Below, one piece after another: positions 17,715 through 26,236 of a DNA stretch of 64,000 nt. The notes under the pieces were generated by a model that made no database searches, was not told the DNA's origin, and saw nothing but the letters and a program-made list of their open reading frames with translations. A program made the position numbers and the translations under genes. The stretch comes from Algoriphagus faecimaris. Its GTDB lineage: Bacteria; Bacteroidota; Bacteroidia; Cytophagales; Cyclobacteriaceae. Position 1 is the first letter of the stretch, and each line of letters opens with the position of its first letter. The stretch covers positions 1 to 64,000 of the forward strand of contig NZ_FNAC01000005.1 in NCBI RefSeq assembly GCF_900101705.1. Reading direction: 5' to 3'.

Positions 17715-18200
17715 ATGAAAACCATCCATGATATCCTCAAGCTCGGTGATCCGAGATTGTATCAATCTTGCGAGCCAGTACTTCAATCTGAACTTCCCCA
17801 AGTTTCCGAATGGACACAGCAGCTCCATGAAGCCATGGAAGATATCCGGCGGGTTTATGGATTTGGAAGGGGAATCGCTGCTCCTCAGTTGGGAATCATG
17901 AAGCGGCTATTTTATCTCAATCTCGACCGGCCCTATGTGATAATCAATCCGGAATTGAAAAATCTAAGTAGTGAAAAATTTGAACTCTGGGATGACTGCA
18001 TGTCCTTTCCCCATCTTTTTGTCAAAGTAGAAAGGCATCAAAGTCTAACCTTAGCCTTTTTAGATGAAAACTGGCAAAAGCAAAGTTGGAAAGTGGAGGG
18101 AGCAATTTCAGAGTTGATTCAGCATGAGTACGATCATCTCAATGGGGTACTGTGCACGATGCGGGCGATTGATGAAAAGAGTTTTAAGTGGAGGGTTTAA
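17715..18200 (+). CDS. def: Peptide deformylase (divergent motif 2)
   Basis: A 161-aa metalloenzyme of the deformylase family, which removes the formyl group from nascent N-termini. Motif 1 is GRGIAAPQLG (~53-62). Motif 2 reads DDCMS instead of EGCLS, keeping the metal-binding Cys but losing the usual Glu-Gly. Motif 3 HEYDHLNG supplies both His ligands and the catalytic Glu. It is somewhat short, and the altered motif 2 suggests a secondary or specialised deformylase. Its 5' end is duplicated as a pseudogene at 15820. Neighbours are unrelated. Confidence 0.8.
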   Translation: MKTIHDILKLGDPRLYQSCEPVLQSELPQVSEWTQQLHEAMEDIRRVYGFGRGIAAPQLGIMKRLFYLNLDRPYVIINPELKNLSSEKFELWDDCMSFPHLFVKVERHQSLTLAFLDENWQKQSWKVEGAISELIQHEYDHLNGVLCTMRAIDEKSFKWRV

Positions 18201-18202
18201 AT

Positions 18203-18328
18203 TGGAAATACACTTTTTGAAATACAGTAGAAATACACCTCGCTTCGCTCGGTGAAATATTTCGATCAGTCGCTTGACTGATATTTCGCTCCGATTTATC
18301 GGAGCCTATTTCCATCCTATTTCAATGT
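18203..18328. repeat. GAAATA-bordered hairpin array, second copy
   Basis: The stretch opens with GGAAATAC/TGAAATAC/AGAAATAC units and closes with the complementary TATTTCCATCCTATTTC, so the ends are inverted. Inside are stem-loops, including GATCAGTC-GCTT-GACTGAT and CTCCGA-TTTA-TCGGAG. It resembles 14347-14450. It fills the gap between def and xerD and may also stop def transcription. Confidence 0.55.
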
Positions 18329-18379
18329 GTTTTAATTATTCATGGCTCCATTTTTGACCCATATTAGAAAAATCCATTT

Positions 18380-19297
18380 ATGTCCAAAACCTGGGAATCG
18401 TATAACAAACAATTTCGGCATTACCTGAAAATCGAGCGTTCTCTGAGCGAAAATTCGATCGAGGCCTATTGTCGGGATGTGCAGCGATTGTCCGAATTTA
18501 TGGAAATGAATTTTCAGAGTTTGAGTCCCTTGGAAGTAAGCTCAAAAGAGCTTCAGGCTTTTGTAAGGACGATTGGCGAATTGGAACTCTCCGAATATAC
18601 CCAAGCCCGGATGATCTCCGGGATCAAGGCTTTTTATCGCTTTTTGATGTATGAGGAGTTGATTTCCAAAGATCCCGCCCAATTACTAGAAGCGCCTCAC
18701 TTAGGTCGTAAGCTACCGGACACCTTGAGTTTCCACGAAATCAATCAAATCTTAGAGGGAATTTCACTCGGCGAGGCTCAAGGTCATCGTAACCGAGCCA
18801 TGCTGGAATTGCTATACAGCAGTGGTTTGCGGGTTTCGGAACTGATTAATTTGAAAAAAAGCCAGATTTTTGAAGATATCGGCTTCCTACGAATCGTGGG
18901 AAAAGGAAATAAAGAACGCTTGGTTCCCTTTGGAAAGGATGCATTGAAATACCTGAAAATCTATCAAGAAGAAGTACGAAATCATCAAGATATTGCTCGA
19001 GGTCATGAGGAATACGTTTTTCTCAATCGACGAGGCAAAAAACTGAGTCGGGTGATGATTTTTATGATTATCAAAGAGGCGGTGGAGCGGGTAGGCATTC
19101 AAAAAAATGTGAGTCCCCATACTTTTCGGCATTCCTTTGCAACGCACTTGATAGAAGGTGGGGCTGACCTTCGTGCCGTACAGGAAATGCTTGGCCATGA
19201 AAGCATCACGACCACCGAAATCTATACCCATTTAGACCGAGATTACCTCAGGCAAGTATTGACGGATTTTCATCCGAGAAATCAGAAAAACGCATAA
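18380..19297 (+). CDS. xerD: Site-specific tyrosine recombinase XerD
   Basis: A 305-aa tyrosine recombinase, expected to resolve chromosome dimers at dif together with a XerC partner not present here. The N-terminal SAM-like core-binding domain (~5-90, LKIERSLSENSIEAYCRDV) precedes the catalytic domain. The latter has Arg in SGLRVSELINL (~150), Lys in the IVGKGNKER turn, His-x-x-Arg in HTFRHSFATHL (~246), the second His in MLGHESI and nucleophile Tyr281 in TTEIYTHLD. Length and motif context favour the housekeeping XerD over a phage integrase. No att-like direct repeats are seen beside it. Confidence 0.9.
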   Translation: MSKTWESYNKQFRHYLKIERSLSENSIEAYCRDVQRLSEFMEMNFQSLSPLEVSSKELQAFVRTIGELELSEYTQARMISGIKAFYRFLMYEELISKDPAQLLEAPHLGRKLPDTLSFHEINQILEGISLGEAQGHRNRAMLELLYSSGLRVSELINLKKSQIFEDIGFLRIVGKGNKERLVPFGKDALKYLKIYQEEVRNHQDIARGHEEYVFLNRRGKKLSRVMIFMIIKEAVERVGIQKNVSPHTFRHSFATHLIEGGADLRAVQEMLGHESITTTEIYTHLDRDYLRQVLTDFHPRNQKNA

Positions 19298-19299
19298 TC

Positions 19300-19349
19300 G
19301 GTGATTGTATTCACCAAAAATCAGTTTTTTTGGTGATCATATTCACCAA
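19300..19349. promoter_or_regulatory. Two tandem 18-bp palindromic boxes
   Basis: GGTGATTGTATTCACCAA (19300-19317) and GGTGATCATATTCACCAA (19332-19349) differ at two positions. Each is a near-perfect dyad (GGTGA..TCACC), and their starts are 32 bases apart, about three helical turns. A T-run of seven lies between them. They sit between the convergent xerD and acyl-CoA dehydrogenase genes, where no promoter is expected. They could be protein-binding boxes or weak bidirectional terminators. Confidence 0.5.
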
Positions 19350-19490
19350 TTGTACATAAAGCAATAAATCAGGATAGTTAGGGACTGATTGAAATAAAAA
19401 AATCCCCGAGGAAATCCCCAGGGAAGTTTAGAATCCAGATGAAAATTTAAGTTCATCGGACATCCGACATCCGACACCGGACTTAGAGCA

Positions 19491-20633
19491 TTATTTCTTC
19501 AACACTTCTCTTGAAATCACCAATTTCTGGATCTCTGAAGTACCTTCACCAATAGTGCACAATTTGACATCTCGGTAGTATTTCTCCACCGGATAGTCTT
19601 TGGTAAAGCCATACCCACCAAAAATCTGAACCGCCTCATTTGCCACAGAAACAGCAATTTCGGAAGCATATAACTTGGCCTGAGCACCGGCTAAAGTCAC
19701 TTTTTCACCTCGGTTTTTTAGATCTGCCGCCTTGAAAGTCAACAGATTTGCTGCTTCTACCTGGGTGGCCATATCGGCTAGCTTGAATGAAATCCCCTGA
19801 AACTTACTGATCGGCTGATTGAATTGTTGACGCTCCTTAGAGTATTGGATAGAAGCTTCCAAGGCTCCCTCGGCAATGCCCAAGGAAAGCGCTGCAATAG
19901 AAATTCTACCTCCATCTAAAATTTTCATGGATTGAATAAAACCTTCACCTACTTCACCTAGAATCTGACTTTCATGGACCTTACAATCTTCAAAAATCAT
20001 CTCGGCCGTCTCAGAGGCACGCATGCCGAGTTTGTCCTCTTTTCGTCCACCTTTGAATCCTGGAGTTCCTTTTTCGACCACAAATGCCGTCATGCCATGT
20101 GAATCGCCCACCTCACCTGTACGAGCAATGACTACTGCTACATCACCGGAATAGCCATGGGTGATGAAGTTTTTGGCGCCATTGATAATGTAATATTCTC
20201 CTTCTTTTTTGGCAACGGTCCGCATATTTCCGGCATCCGAACCTGTATTGGGCTCGGTCAAGCCCCAAGCCCCAAGCCATTCACAAGTAGCGAGTTTGGG
20301 AAGGTATTTTTTCTTTTGCTCCTCATTGCCGAACATCATGATGTGACCGGTACATAGGGAGTTGTGGGCAGCCATGGAAAGACCTATAGAAGGATCCAAT
20401 TTGGAAAGCTCTACGATCGCTGTGACGTATTCAAAATAGCCAAAGCCGGAACCTCCGAATTCGGTAGGCACCAAGACACCCATCAGTCCAAGTTCTCCGA
20501 GTTTTTTGAAAAGTTCGATCGGAAAATGTTGATTATCATCCCAATCTTTGCGGAAAGGGGTGATTTCCTTTGCTCCGAAATCCCGGATCATCTCAGCGAT
20601 CATTCGCTGATTTTCGTTCATGGTAAAATTCAT
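19491..20633 (-). CDS. Acyl-CoA dehydrogenase
   Basis: A 380-aa cytosolic flavoprotein that introduces the alpha-beta double bond in acyl-CoA, feeding electrons to ETF. It has the three usual domains: the N-terminal helical domain (to ~120), a middle beta domain with [17 protein letters not shown] (flavin contact) and a C-terminal helical domain with [20 protein letters not shown] and [15 protein letters not shown]. The latter carries the catalytic Glu of short- or medium-chain enzymes near residue 363. The chain-length preference cannot be read with certainty. It is a single-gene unit, convergent with xerD. Confidence 0.93.
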   Translation of the reverse strand: MNFTMNENQRMIAEMIRDFGAKEITPFRKDWDDNQHFPIELFKKLGELGLMGVLVPTEFGGSGFGYFEYVTAIVELSKLDPSIGLSMAAHNSLCTGHIMMFGNEEQKKKYLPKLATCEWLGAWGLTEPNTGSDAGNMRTVAKKEGEYYIINGAKNFITHGYSGDVAVVIARTGEVGDSHGMTAFVVEKGTPGFKGGRKEDKLGMRASETAEMIFEDCKVHESQILGEVGEGFIQSMKILDGGRISIAALSLGIAEGALEASIQYSKERQQFNQPISKFQGISFKLADMATQVEAANLLTFKAADLKNRGEKVTLAGAQAKLYASEIAVSVANEAVQIFGGYGFTKDYPVEKYYRDVKLCTIGEGTSEIQKLVISREVLKK

Positions 20634-21068
20634 GGTATTCTTTGGGTTTATATACTGTAAATCAAACCCTAAGTTTCACATTTAGTTTGGTTTCCGCAAA
20701 TCCATCAAAACCGTATAATATTAGGTTAATTGATAAGAAGAAATATTTTCTAATGTGAGGTAGGCTAAAATTCTCTTATTTTTTGGTTTTATTAAGCATC
20801 CTGTATGGGTTTTATTTGCTTTTGCCACCCATCAAAAAATCTAATTCATTTATCGAAAATACTGGACTCCTCTTATTGTGACTCTCCGAATTTTTTTTGA
20901 ATAAAACGGAAGGAAACAAATAGATAATAGATAATTAAGAATATAAGTTATGACTGGAAAGTAGATGAATTTCTAGTTATAAATAGGTCTTTTGTCGTAT
21001 GTGGCTTTTGGTCTGTGAACTCTAAATTTGTTTATCTCTTGAATTTAGGATGAGAGAAATGAAAACGA
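20634..21068. other. 435-bp intergenic stretch, mostly featureless
   Basis: AT-rich gap between the divergently transcribed acyl-CoA dehydrogenase and the 95-aa membrane protein. No credible gene or strong hairpin is seen. A -7-like box TAAATTTG at 21023-21030 could serve the plus-strand gene (ATG 21069), but no -33 element lies at a normal distance. Confidence 0.5.
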
Positions 21069-21356
21069 ATGGTAGATTTTGTCTTTGAACCTCAGCTGCT
21101 AAAACTGCTTGTCTTGCTCATTTTAGTTACCCTTTTGAGCTTGCATTTTTTACTTTTTCGGGAGTACGCTAGACAAGAAAAAGTGCAGCGGAAGCGATTA
21201 TTGGATTTAGAAAAAATCGTCCAAACAGAAATTAAAAGGTCAGGAGATTTGCTTCAAAACAACTTGAGTCTATCAGAACTGAAAATCAAAACTCAGGAAA
21301 AACTCGACCTGATCAAACTTCAGCTAGGTGCACTTCATTCGCATCATAAAAAGTGA
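21069..21356 (+). CDS. Small membrane-anchored coiled-coil protein
   Basis: A 95-aa protein, not recognised. One membrane helix (~10-30, LLKLLVLLILVTLLSLHFLLF) is followed by a charged helix (REYARQEKVQRKRLLDLEKI) and a longer amphipathic segment likely to form a coiled coil on the cytoplasmic side. The stop lies 3 bases from the end of the convergent GH16 gene. A TAnnTTTG-like box 39 bases upstream supports expression. It could be a membrane tether or assembly factor, but nothing decides this. Confidence 0.6.
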   Translation: MVDFVFEPQLLKLLVLLILVTLLSLHFLLFREYARQEKVQRKRLLDLEKIVQTEIKRSGDLLQNNLSLSELKIKTQEKLDLIKLQLGALHSHHKK

Positions 21357-21359
21357 AAT

Positions 21360-22247
21360 TTACAGATTGGTCTTCAATGGCTCGTAAGACATCCAATCTA
21401 CTTCTAGTTCAAATCGATGTTTAGATTTTTCCAATGATTTGGGATTGGTCTCTACCGCCCAATTGTCGGTATGCCAAAAGTTCATCAAATATTTGCTGGG
21501 ATGCTGGGGAATACCCCGCTTGCCCTGATAGTCCCAAAGCACCAAAGTGTCCCCTTTATGCGGATGAATCATCCACCATCGGATGCGATCAGGATACCAG
21601 TCAAATCCATAGGTGTGAAAATCTTTGGAAGCATCAAAATCCGGAATGGTTTCTATCATGAGAGGCTGATGCTGTTCTCGAGTTAAGTCTTCGCGAATTC
21701 CATTGGCATCTTCCCGATATTCATTGGCATAGATTAGTCCTTGTGCTAGATTGATAGTTCGACCGACCCGTTTCAAATTCCCACTTTTTCCAGTCCATGT
21801 ACCGAGGTAAATTACTTGCGGGTCAGCGAGTAGCCATTCGAAGTCGATCTCACTTAATCCCAATTCTGAATCATTTGTATAGGTGAAATATCCTACCACT
21901 GCTCCTATGTTTGGCTGTCGAAAAGTAGCATCGGGAACTTTCAGCCGAGCTGCAAAGTGACCAAAGTGAACTTGTTTGTTGGAACTGATCTCTGGTCCCC
22001 GTCCAGGACCGGCGGGGTCCTTTGGGTCAAGTTTGAAAGATAATACAGAGGTACTTTTCTCTTTTTGAGAAGTAGTGCCTGAAGTCCATTTGAAATCGGC
22101 ATCACTTCCACGAGAGACGTAGGTGAAATTTTCGAGTGTTCGAGAGTCAAAGTTCTCGACAAAGGGCTGATGAAATTCGCTGAACATCCAGATAGGCAAA
22201 ATAAGGCTAAGAATCAGTAGAACGCTGGAAAGGAATAATTTGGTCAT
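21360..22247 (-). CDS. Glycoside hydrolase family 16 protein
   Basis: A 295-aa exported beta-glucanase-like enzyme. A signal peptide or N-terminal anchor (~1-22) is followed by a jelly-roll domain. The GH16 catalytic signature ExDxE appears as SEIDFEWL at about 131-138, with nucleophile and acid/base Glu flanking Asp. FHTYGFDWYPDRIRWWM is the typical next strand. GH16 enzymes cut beta-1,3(4)-glucans, agarose, porphyran or carrageenan; the substrate cannot be told here. It starts 10 bases after the PQQ dehydrogenase stop on the same strand and is probably co-transcribed with it. Confidence 0.8.
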   Translation of the reverse strand: MTKLFLSSVLLILSLILPIWMFSEFHQPFVENFDSRTLENFTYVSRGSDADFKWTSGTTSQKEKSTSVLSFKLDPKDPAGPGRGPEISSNKQVHFGHFAARLKVPDATFRQPNIGAVVGYFTYTNDSELGLSEIDFEWLLADPQVIYLGTWTGKSGNLKRVGRTINLAQGLIYANEYREDANGIREDLTREQHQPLMIETIPDFDASKDFHTYGFDWYPDRIRWWMIHPHKGDTLVLWDYQGKRGIPQHPSKYLMNFWHTDNWAVETNPKSLEKSKHRFELEVDWMSYEPLKTNL

Positions 22248-22257
22248 AGTTTATTTT

Positions 22258-24369
22258 TTAGTCAGGTAGGGCAAAGGCCACATAAGCATCTCCACTTTTT
22301 GTGCCTTTTCCGCCGCCACAAGCTATGACTAGGTATTGTTTTCCGTTTTGTTCATACACTGCAGGAGTAGCATGTCCAGCTGCGGGTAATTTTGCTTCCC
22401 AAAGTAAGGTACCGGTTTCTTTGTCAAAAGCTCTAATTTTCTCGTCTTTGGTAGCTGCTATGAAGAGCAGACCTCCTGCTGTTACAACTGGTCCACCGTA
22501 GTTTTCTGTTCCTGTATTTTTAAATCCTTGAGCTACCAAAGAATCGATTTCTCCCAATGGGACCTGCCATTTTTTCAAGCCCGTTTTCATATCCAAGGCA
22601 GTCAATAGTCCCCAAGGGGGATTGCTGCCATACAGCCCTCCATCAGTCAATAATTTTTTATAGCCATTCATATAGTATCGGGGACTGAGATCTGTAGCCT
22701 CTGACTCTAGCTCTTGTTTGTCTCCTTCGGTAGCTTTGCCCAGCAAGTAATCCACCAAGACCTGCCGAGTCTCTGCGGCTAGGTAGTCAAAGGCCGGCAT
22801 AGCTCCTCGACCTTTCTGAAGGAGTAAGTCAAGTGAATCCGGAGTGTATTTCTCAGCAATATCCAAAAGTCCGGGAATGGCAGGTAGATTACCCTGTCGC
22901 TCCAGACCATGACAGTTTCCGCAGTAATTCGTATAGGCAGATTGCCCAACATTTTCAAATTCGGCATTGGGGGTCATTTCTATGAGCCAGGGGATTTGAT
23001 TGGCATTGACAAAGAACGTTTGAGTTTCCGGATCAAAAGCGGCCCCTCCCCATTCAGCCCCACCATCCATTCCCGGGAAAAGTACGATGGGGTGTTCTGC
23101 ATTGGGAGGAAGCCAGGTATCCCCATAAAGGGCGTTTTGTAATTGATCCCGAATAGCTGCTTCCCACTCAGGCTTGAGATTTAGAATATCTTTTTCTTCA
23201 AAGGTTAACTTCATAAATGGCTCTGGAAGGGTAGGGATGGGCTGGGTAGGACTTGTCAGCTCTCCGGGTAGGCTGCTTTGGGATACTTCTTTTTCCTCGA
23301 TAGGCCAAATAGGCTCCCCTGTCTCTCTATCAAAGACATAAGTATATCCTTGCTTTGAAGGCTGGGCCACGGCATCGATCCATTTGCCTTCTTTTTGGAT
23401 GCGTATCAGGGTAGGAGGGGATGGGAAATCTCGATCCCAGATATCATGATGTACTCCCTGAAAATGCCAGATTCGCTTGCCCGTTTTTGCATCTAAGGCT
23501 AGAAGGGAATTGGCAAAAAGATTGTCACCATGTCTGTAGCCACCCCAAAAGTCATAAGTGGCGGAACCTGTGGGGACAAATACAATCCCTCTCTGATAGT
23601 CTACTACCATACCCGCCCAATTGTTGGCACCGCCCATTTTCTGAATGTAGTCGGGATCCCAAGTTTCATAGCCCAGTTCTCCTTCTTGAGGGATCGTATG
23701 AAAGATCCACTCCAAGTTTCCAGTTTGAATATTGTAGGCCCGAATATGGCCGGGGGCAGCATCCAAGCCTTCGGAGAGCCGCATTCCTATAATTATAAAG
23801 TCCTCATAAACTACACCGGGAGCGTTAGCGACTATCAAAAAATCCTCCCGATCAGTTGCCAAGTTTTTTCGAAGATCTACTTTTCCCCCTTCACCAAAGT
23901 CAAGATTGGGTTTTCCGGTTTGGGCATCTACCGACATAAGCCAGTTACCGGCTCCAAAAAGAATGCGTTTTTCCTCCCCTTTTTCCCAGTAAGAGACACC
24001 TCTGTTGGTTCCAGCCCAAGAGTTTTCCCCACCTAGGATTTCAAAAGGGTCAAAGCGCCAAAGCTCCTCACCTGAAGCGGCATCAAGAGCGAAAACATTC
24101 AGTCGGGGTGTACTTCCATAGAGAACCCCGTCCTTGACTATGGGCTGACATTGAATCTGAGAGCGTTCTGTAGCATCTCCAGTTTGATAGACCCAGGCTA
24201 CTTGGAGCTGATTCACATTTTCACGGGTGATTTCGGTAAGTGCAGAATATCGACTTCCGTCCTCAGGACCGCCATAATGAGACCAATCCCTGTAGTCGAT
24301 CTTTTGTTTTTCGCTTTGGCACGCAAAGACAGCTAAGAAAAAGAGGAAAGTAATTGGAGGTCGATTCAT
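22258..24369 (-). CDS. PQQ-dependent dehydrogenase with embedded cytochrome c
   Basis: A 703-aa exported quinoprotein. The lipobox FFLAVFAC (Cys17) indicates a lipoprotein. The N-terminal WSHYGGPEDGSRYSALTEI and TRENVNQLQVAWVYQTGD are hallmarks of the membrane-type glucose/alcohol dehydrogenase propeller. Near residues 481-486 a haem-c site YCGNCHGLERQG is inserted, followed by the last propeller blades (PWGLLTALDMKTGLKKW, PAAGHATPAVYEQNGKQYL). It should oxidise a sugar or alcohol in the periplasm and pass electrons through its own haem to the respiratory chain. PQQ synthesis genes are not in the window, so the cofactor may be imported. Confidence 0.85.
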   Translation of the reverse strand: MNRPPITFLFFLAVFACQSEKQKIDYRDWSHYGGPEDGSRYSALTEITRENVNQLQVAWVYQTGDATERSQIQCQPIVKDGVLYGSTPRLNVFALDAASGEELWRFDPFEILGGENSWAGTNRGVSYWEKGEEKRILFGAGNWLMSVDAQTGKPNLDFGEGGKVDLRKNLATDREDFLIVANAPGVVYEDFIIIGMRLSEGLDAAPGHIRAYNIQTGNLEWIFHTIPQEGELGYETWDPDYIQKMGGANNWAGMVVDYQRGIVFVPTGSATYDFWGGYRHGDNLFANSLLALDAKTGKRIWHFQGVHHDIWDRDFPSPPTLIRIQKEGKWIDAVAQPSKQGYTYVFDRETGEPIWPIEEKEVSQSSLPGELTSPTQPIPTLPEPFMKLTFEEKDILNLKPEWEAAIRDQLQNALYGDTWLPPNAEHPIVLFPGMDGGAEWGGAAFDPETQTFFVNANQIPWLIEMTPNAEFENVGQSAYTNYCGNCHGLERQGNLPAIPGLLDIAEKYTPDSLDLLLQKGRGAMPAFDYLAAETRQVLVDYLLGKATEGDKQELESEATDLSPRYYMNGYKKLLTDGGLYGSNPPWGLLTALDMKTGLKKWQVPLGEIDSLVAQGFKNTGTENYGGPVVTAGGLLFIAATKDEKIRAFDKETGTLLWEAKLPAAGHATPAVYEQNGKQYLVIACGGGKGTKSGDAYVAFALPD

Positions 24370-24515
24370 AGAATTATACTAATTCAAAACGGGGGATAAT
24401 TTCGGCTGAGCTTGTCTTTTTGGTAAGTGTCAAACCGAGCATAATTTCGGAATTTTATTTCAAGTCTACTCATTCTACTCCATTTATCGAGCACAGGACC
24501 AGGAGGGTCTCTACT

Positions 24516-25346
24516 CTACTCTTTCGCGGCATATGGAAAATCCAAGGGATTGGGATAAAGGAATTCAAATCCTGCTTGGATTATTTTTTCTCCTGAGACG
24601 ATTCGCTGTCCCTGATCGGATTCACTTTGATAGCTTTTTGGTGGAGCAATTTTCAATTCTCGAGCATTTTTTTCGTAGACCTCTTTGCGCAAAGGATGCA
24701 TTGGGGCCACTCCGTTGAATGTTTGTCCCCAGAGTTCTTTATGGATGATAAATTGCATCGAGCGGACGGCATCAGTTTGATGAATGAAATTGACACGCGT
24801 ATGGCCGACCACGTTCTCCTTTCCTGAAAAATATTTTCCAGGGATTCGATCCTGACCCAATAAGCCTCCAAATCTAAGGATACAGAGCTCTTGCGAAAGC
24901 TGTTCTTTAAGGTAATTTTCAGCTTTCCATAAGTTAGGATTTCCAGAATCAGTAGAATTAATTTCCTCCTGCTCGGTATAAGGAAAGCTGCGGAGCTTTT
25001 CAGGATAAACACCCGTTGAGCTGACGTAAAGTACTTTTTGGATGGGCGAATTAGAAATAAGCTCTTTCAGAAATTTCAATTGCTCGAGGTATTTCTCTCC
25101 TCCATCCTGCCTGCTGCGTGGCGGAATATTTACCACAAGTATTTCAGCTTGAAAAAGTGCATGAAACCCAGTACCCTGAGGATGTGGGTCCAATGAAAAC
25201 TGTATGCTTCGAATACCCTCTGACTGAATTTTTTCTGCTTTTACTTCTGAGGTCGTGCTGCCAATGACTTCATATTTTTGCTCCTGAAGGGCTTTTGCCA
25301 AAGGTAAGCCTATCCAGCCCAGACCTATTATTGAGATATTTTTCAT
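24516..25346 (-). CDS. SDR-type NAD(P)-binding epimerase-like protein
   Basis: A 276-aa cytosolic Rossmann-fold protein of the extended/atypical SDR group (YeeZ-like). The dinucleotide loop ISIIGLGWIGLPLAKAL is at the very N-terminus. YVSSTGVYP (~115) holds the Ser/Tyr region, but the usual YxxxK is not clearly kept, which is common in YeeZ-like proteins. The substrate is unknown. It follows a strong terminator from the upstream hydroxylase gene and is probably transcribed alone. A role in nucleotide-sugar metabolism is conceivable but unproven. Confidence 0.75.
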   Translation of the reverse strand: MKNISIIGLGWIGLPLAKALQEQKYEVIGSTTSEVKAEKIQSEGIRSIQFSLDPHPQGTGFHALFQAEILVVNIPPRSRQDGGEKYLEQLKFLKELISNSPIQKVLYVSSTGVYPEKLRSFPYTEQEEINSTDSGNPNLWKAENYLKEQLSQELCILRFGGLLGQDRIPGKYFSGKENVVGHTRVNFIHQTDAVRSMQFIIHKELWGQTFNGVAPMHPLRKEVYEKNARELKIAPPKSYQSESDQGQRIVSGEKIIQAGFEFLYPNPLDFPYAAKE

Positions 25347-25351
25347 AGACC

Positions 25352-25385
25352 TAAAAATAAAAAAACCTCTCGGTAAGGAGAGGTT
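25352..25385 (-). terminator. Intrinsic terminator of fatty-acid hydroxylase gene
   Basis: Perfect 8-bp stem AACCTCTC/GAGAGGTT with a 6-nt loop; on the minus strand it is followed by an uninterrupted T-run. It starts 7 bases after the hydroxylase stop. Confidence 0.85.
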
Positions 25386-25391
25386 AAAGTT

Positions 25392-26015
25392 TTATTCTTT
25401 TTTAGGCATCGTACCTAAGATAATATCCCAGAGTGGAGTACTCACCCCAAAGGCTACATCAGGATCTTTGTAATGGTGGATGGCATGATTCACCCAGAGG
25501 ACTTTTAGGAAATTTTTGGGAGGGTTAAAAGCATGCACAATGTAATGTACTCCCAAGTAACTGGCATAACCGATCAAGAATCCAGGAAGGAAATAAAAGG
25601 CAAAATCTCCCATGATCAATTTGAAAACCAAATAAGCGATAACTGCATAGGCTGCGCTGACAAAAGGAGGCATTGCCAACCTGTCTTTATCTTTGGGATA
25701 GTCATGATGAACCCCATGAACGGAATATTGCAATTTATCCTTAGTCGGAGTATTGGGTTCCATGTGGAAGAAGTATTTGTGCATCATGTATTCCACAAAT
25801 GTGAAAAAGATGTATCCTGCAAAAATCACTAGAAGTCCGGTACCCAAGGGTATAGCGGTGTCCAAAGCATAAAAAAAGGATACGATGGATAAAATCCCAA
25901 ACATGGAGATGGGAATGCTGATGTGGGTCCTTGATAAGCGCTCTAATATCGGGTTGTCGAACATCCTAACTGAACCAAAATTGTCGGGTCTTTCGAGTCT
26001 TCCAATCTTTTTCAT
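25392..26015 (-). CDS. Fatty-acid hydroxylase (sterol desaturase superfamily)
   Basis: A 207-aa integral membrane di-iron enzyme. Histidine clusters typical of the family are present: HKYFFH (~78), HGVHHDYPKD (~98), HYIVHAF (~155) and HAIHHYKDPDVAFGVSTPLWD (~177). They alternate with four membrane helices. The nearest model is fatty-acid 2-hydroxylase (Scs7-like), which would add a 2-OH group to membrane lipid acyl chains. That fits the hydroxylated sphingolipids and capnoid-type lipids of Bacteroidota, although the substrate is an inference. Its own terminator follows. Confidence 0.85.
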   Translation of the reverse strand: MKKIGRLERPDNFGSVRMFDNPILERLSRTHISIPISMFGILSIVSFFYALDTAIPLGTGLLVIFAGYIFFTFVEYMMHKYFFHMEPNTPTKDKLQYSVHGVHHDYPKDKDRLAMPPFVSAAYAVIAYLVFKLIMGDFAFYFLPGFLIGYASYLGVHYIVHAFNPPKNFLKVLWVNHAIHHYKDPDVAFGVSTPLWDIILGTMPKKE

Positions 26016-26149
26016 TTTTCTTACGGTAAATTATTTCCTATAAATAGTTGGCTCTTACAATATGTCGCAAAAATAACCCTTTAAGAATTAAACAGCGGGT
26101 GATTTTTGTCATTTAATTTCATGTGTCTATAATTGTATTTTAAAGGTCA

Positions 26150-26236
26150 CCCCGAATAGTCGGGGCAGGCTATGGAATCTCGCATGGTTGATAGTCATAC
26201 CAGTGTGTGACGGCTACGTCATGCTCGATTTCATCC
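26150..26236. repeat. Dispersed intergenic element, copy 2
   Basis: Hairpin CCCCGA-ATAG-TCGGGG (26150-26165) is followed by the 63-nt unit 26172-26234 (ATGGAATCTCGCA ... TGCTCGATTTCAT) shared with 12208-12270. The unit ends two bases before the bshA stop codon on the opposite strand. Ends of the unit are near-complementary. Confidence 0.6.

Noticed and set aside
18380..19297. Integrase of a genomic island
   Set aside because: The sequence fits housekeeping XerD, no att-like repeats flank it and neighbouring genes are ordinary metabolism.
23530..24036. A 168-codon open frame antisense to the PQQ dehydrogenase gene
   Set aside because: It lies wholly inside a well-conserved gene on the other strand and has no promoter or recognisable domain.
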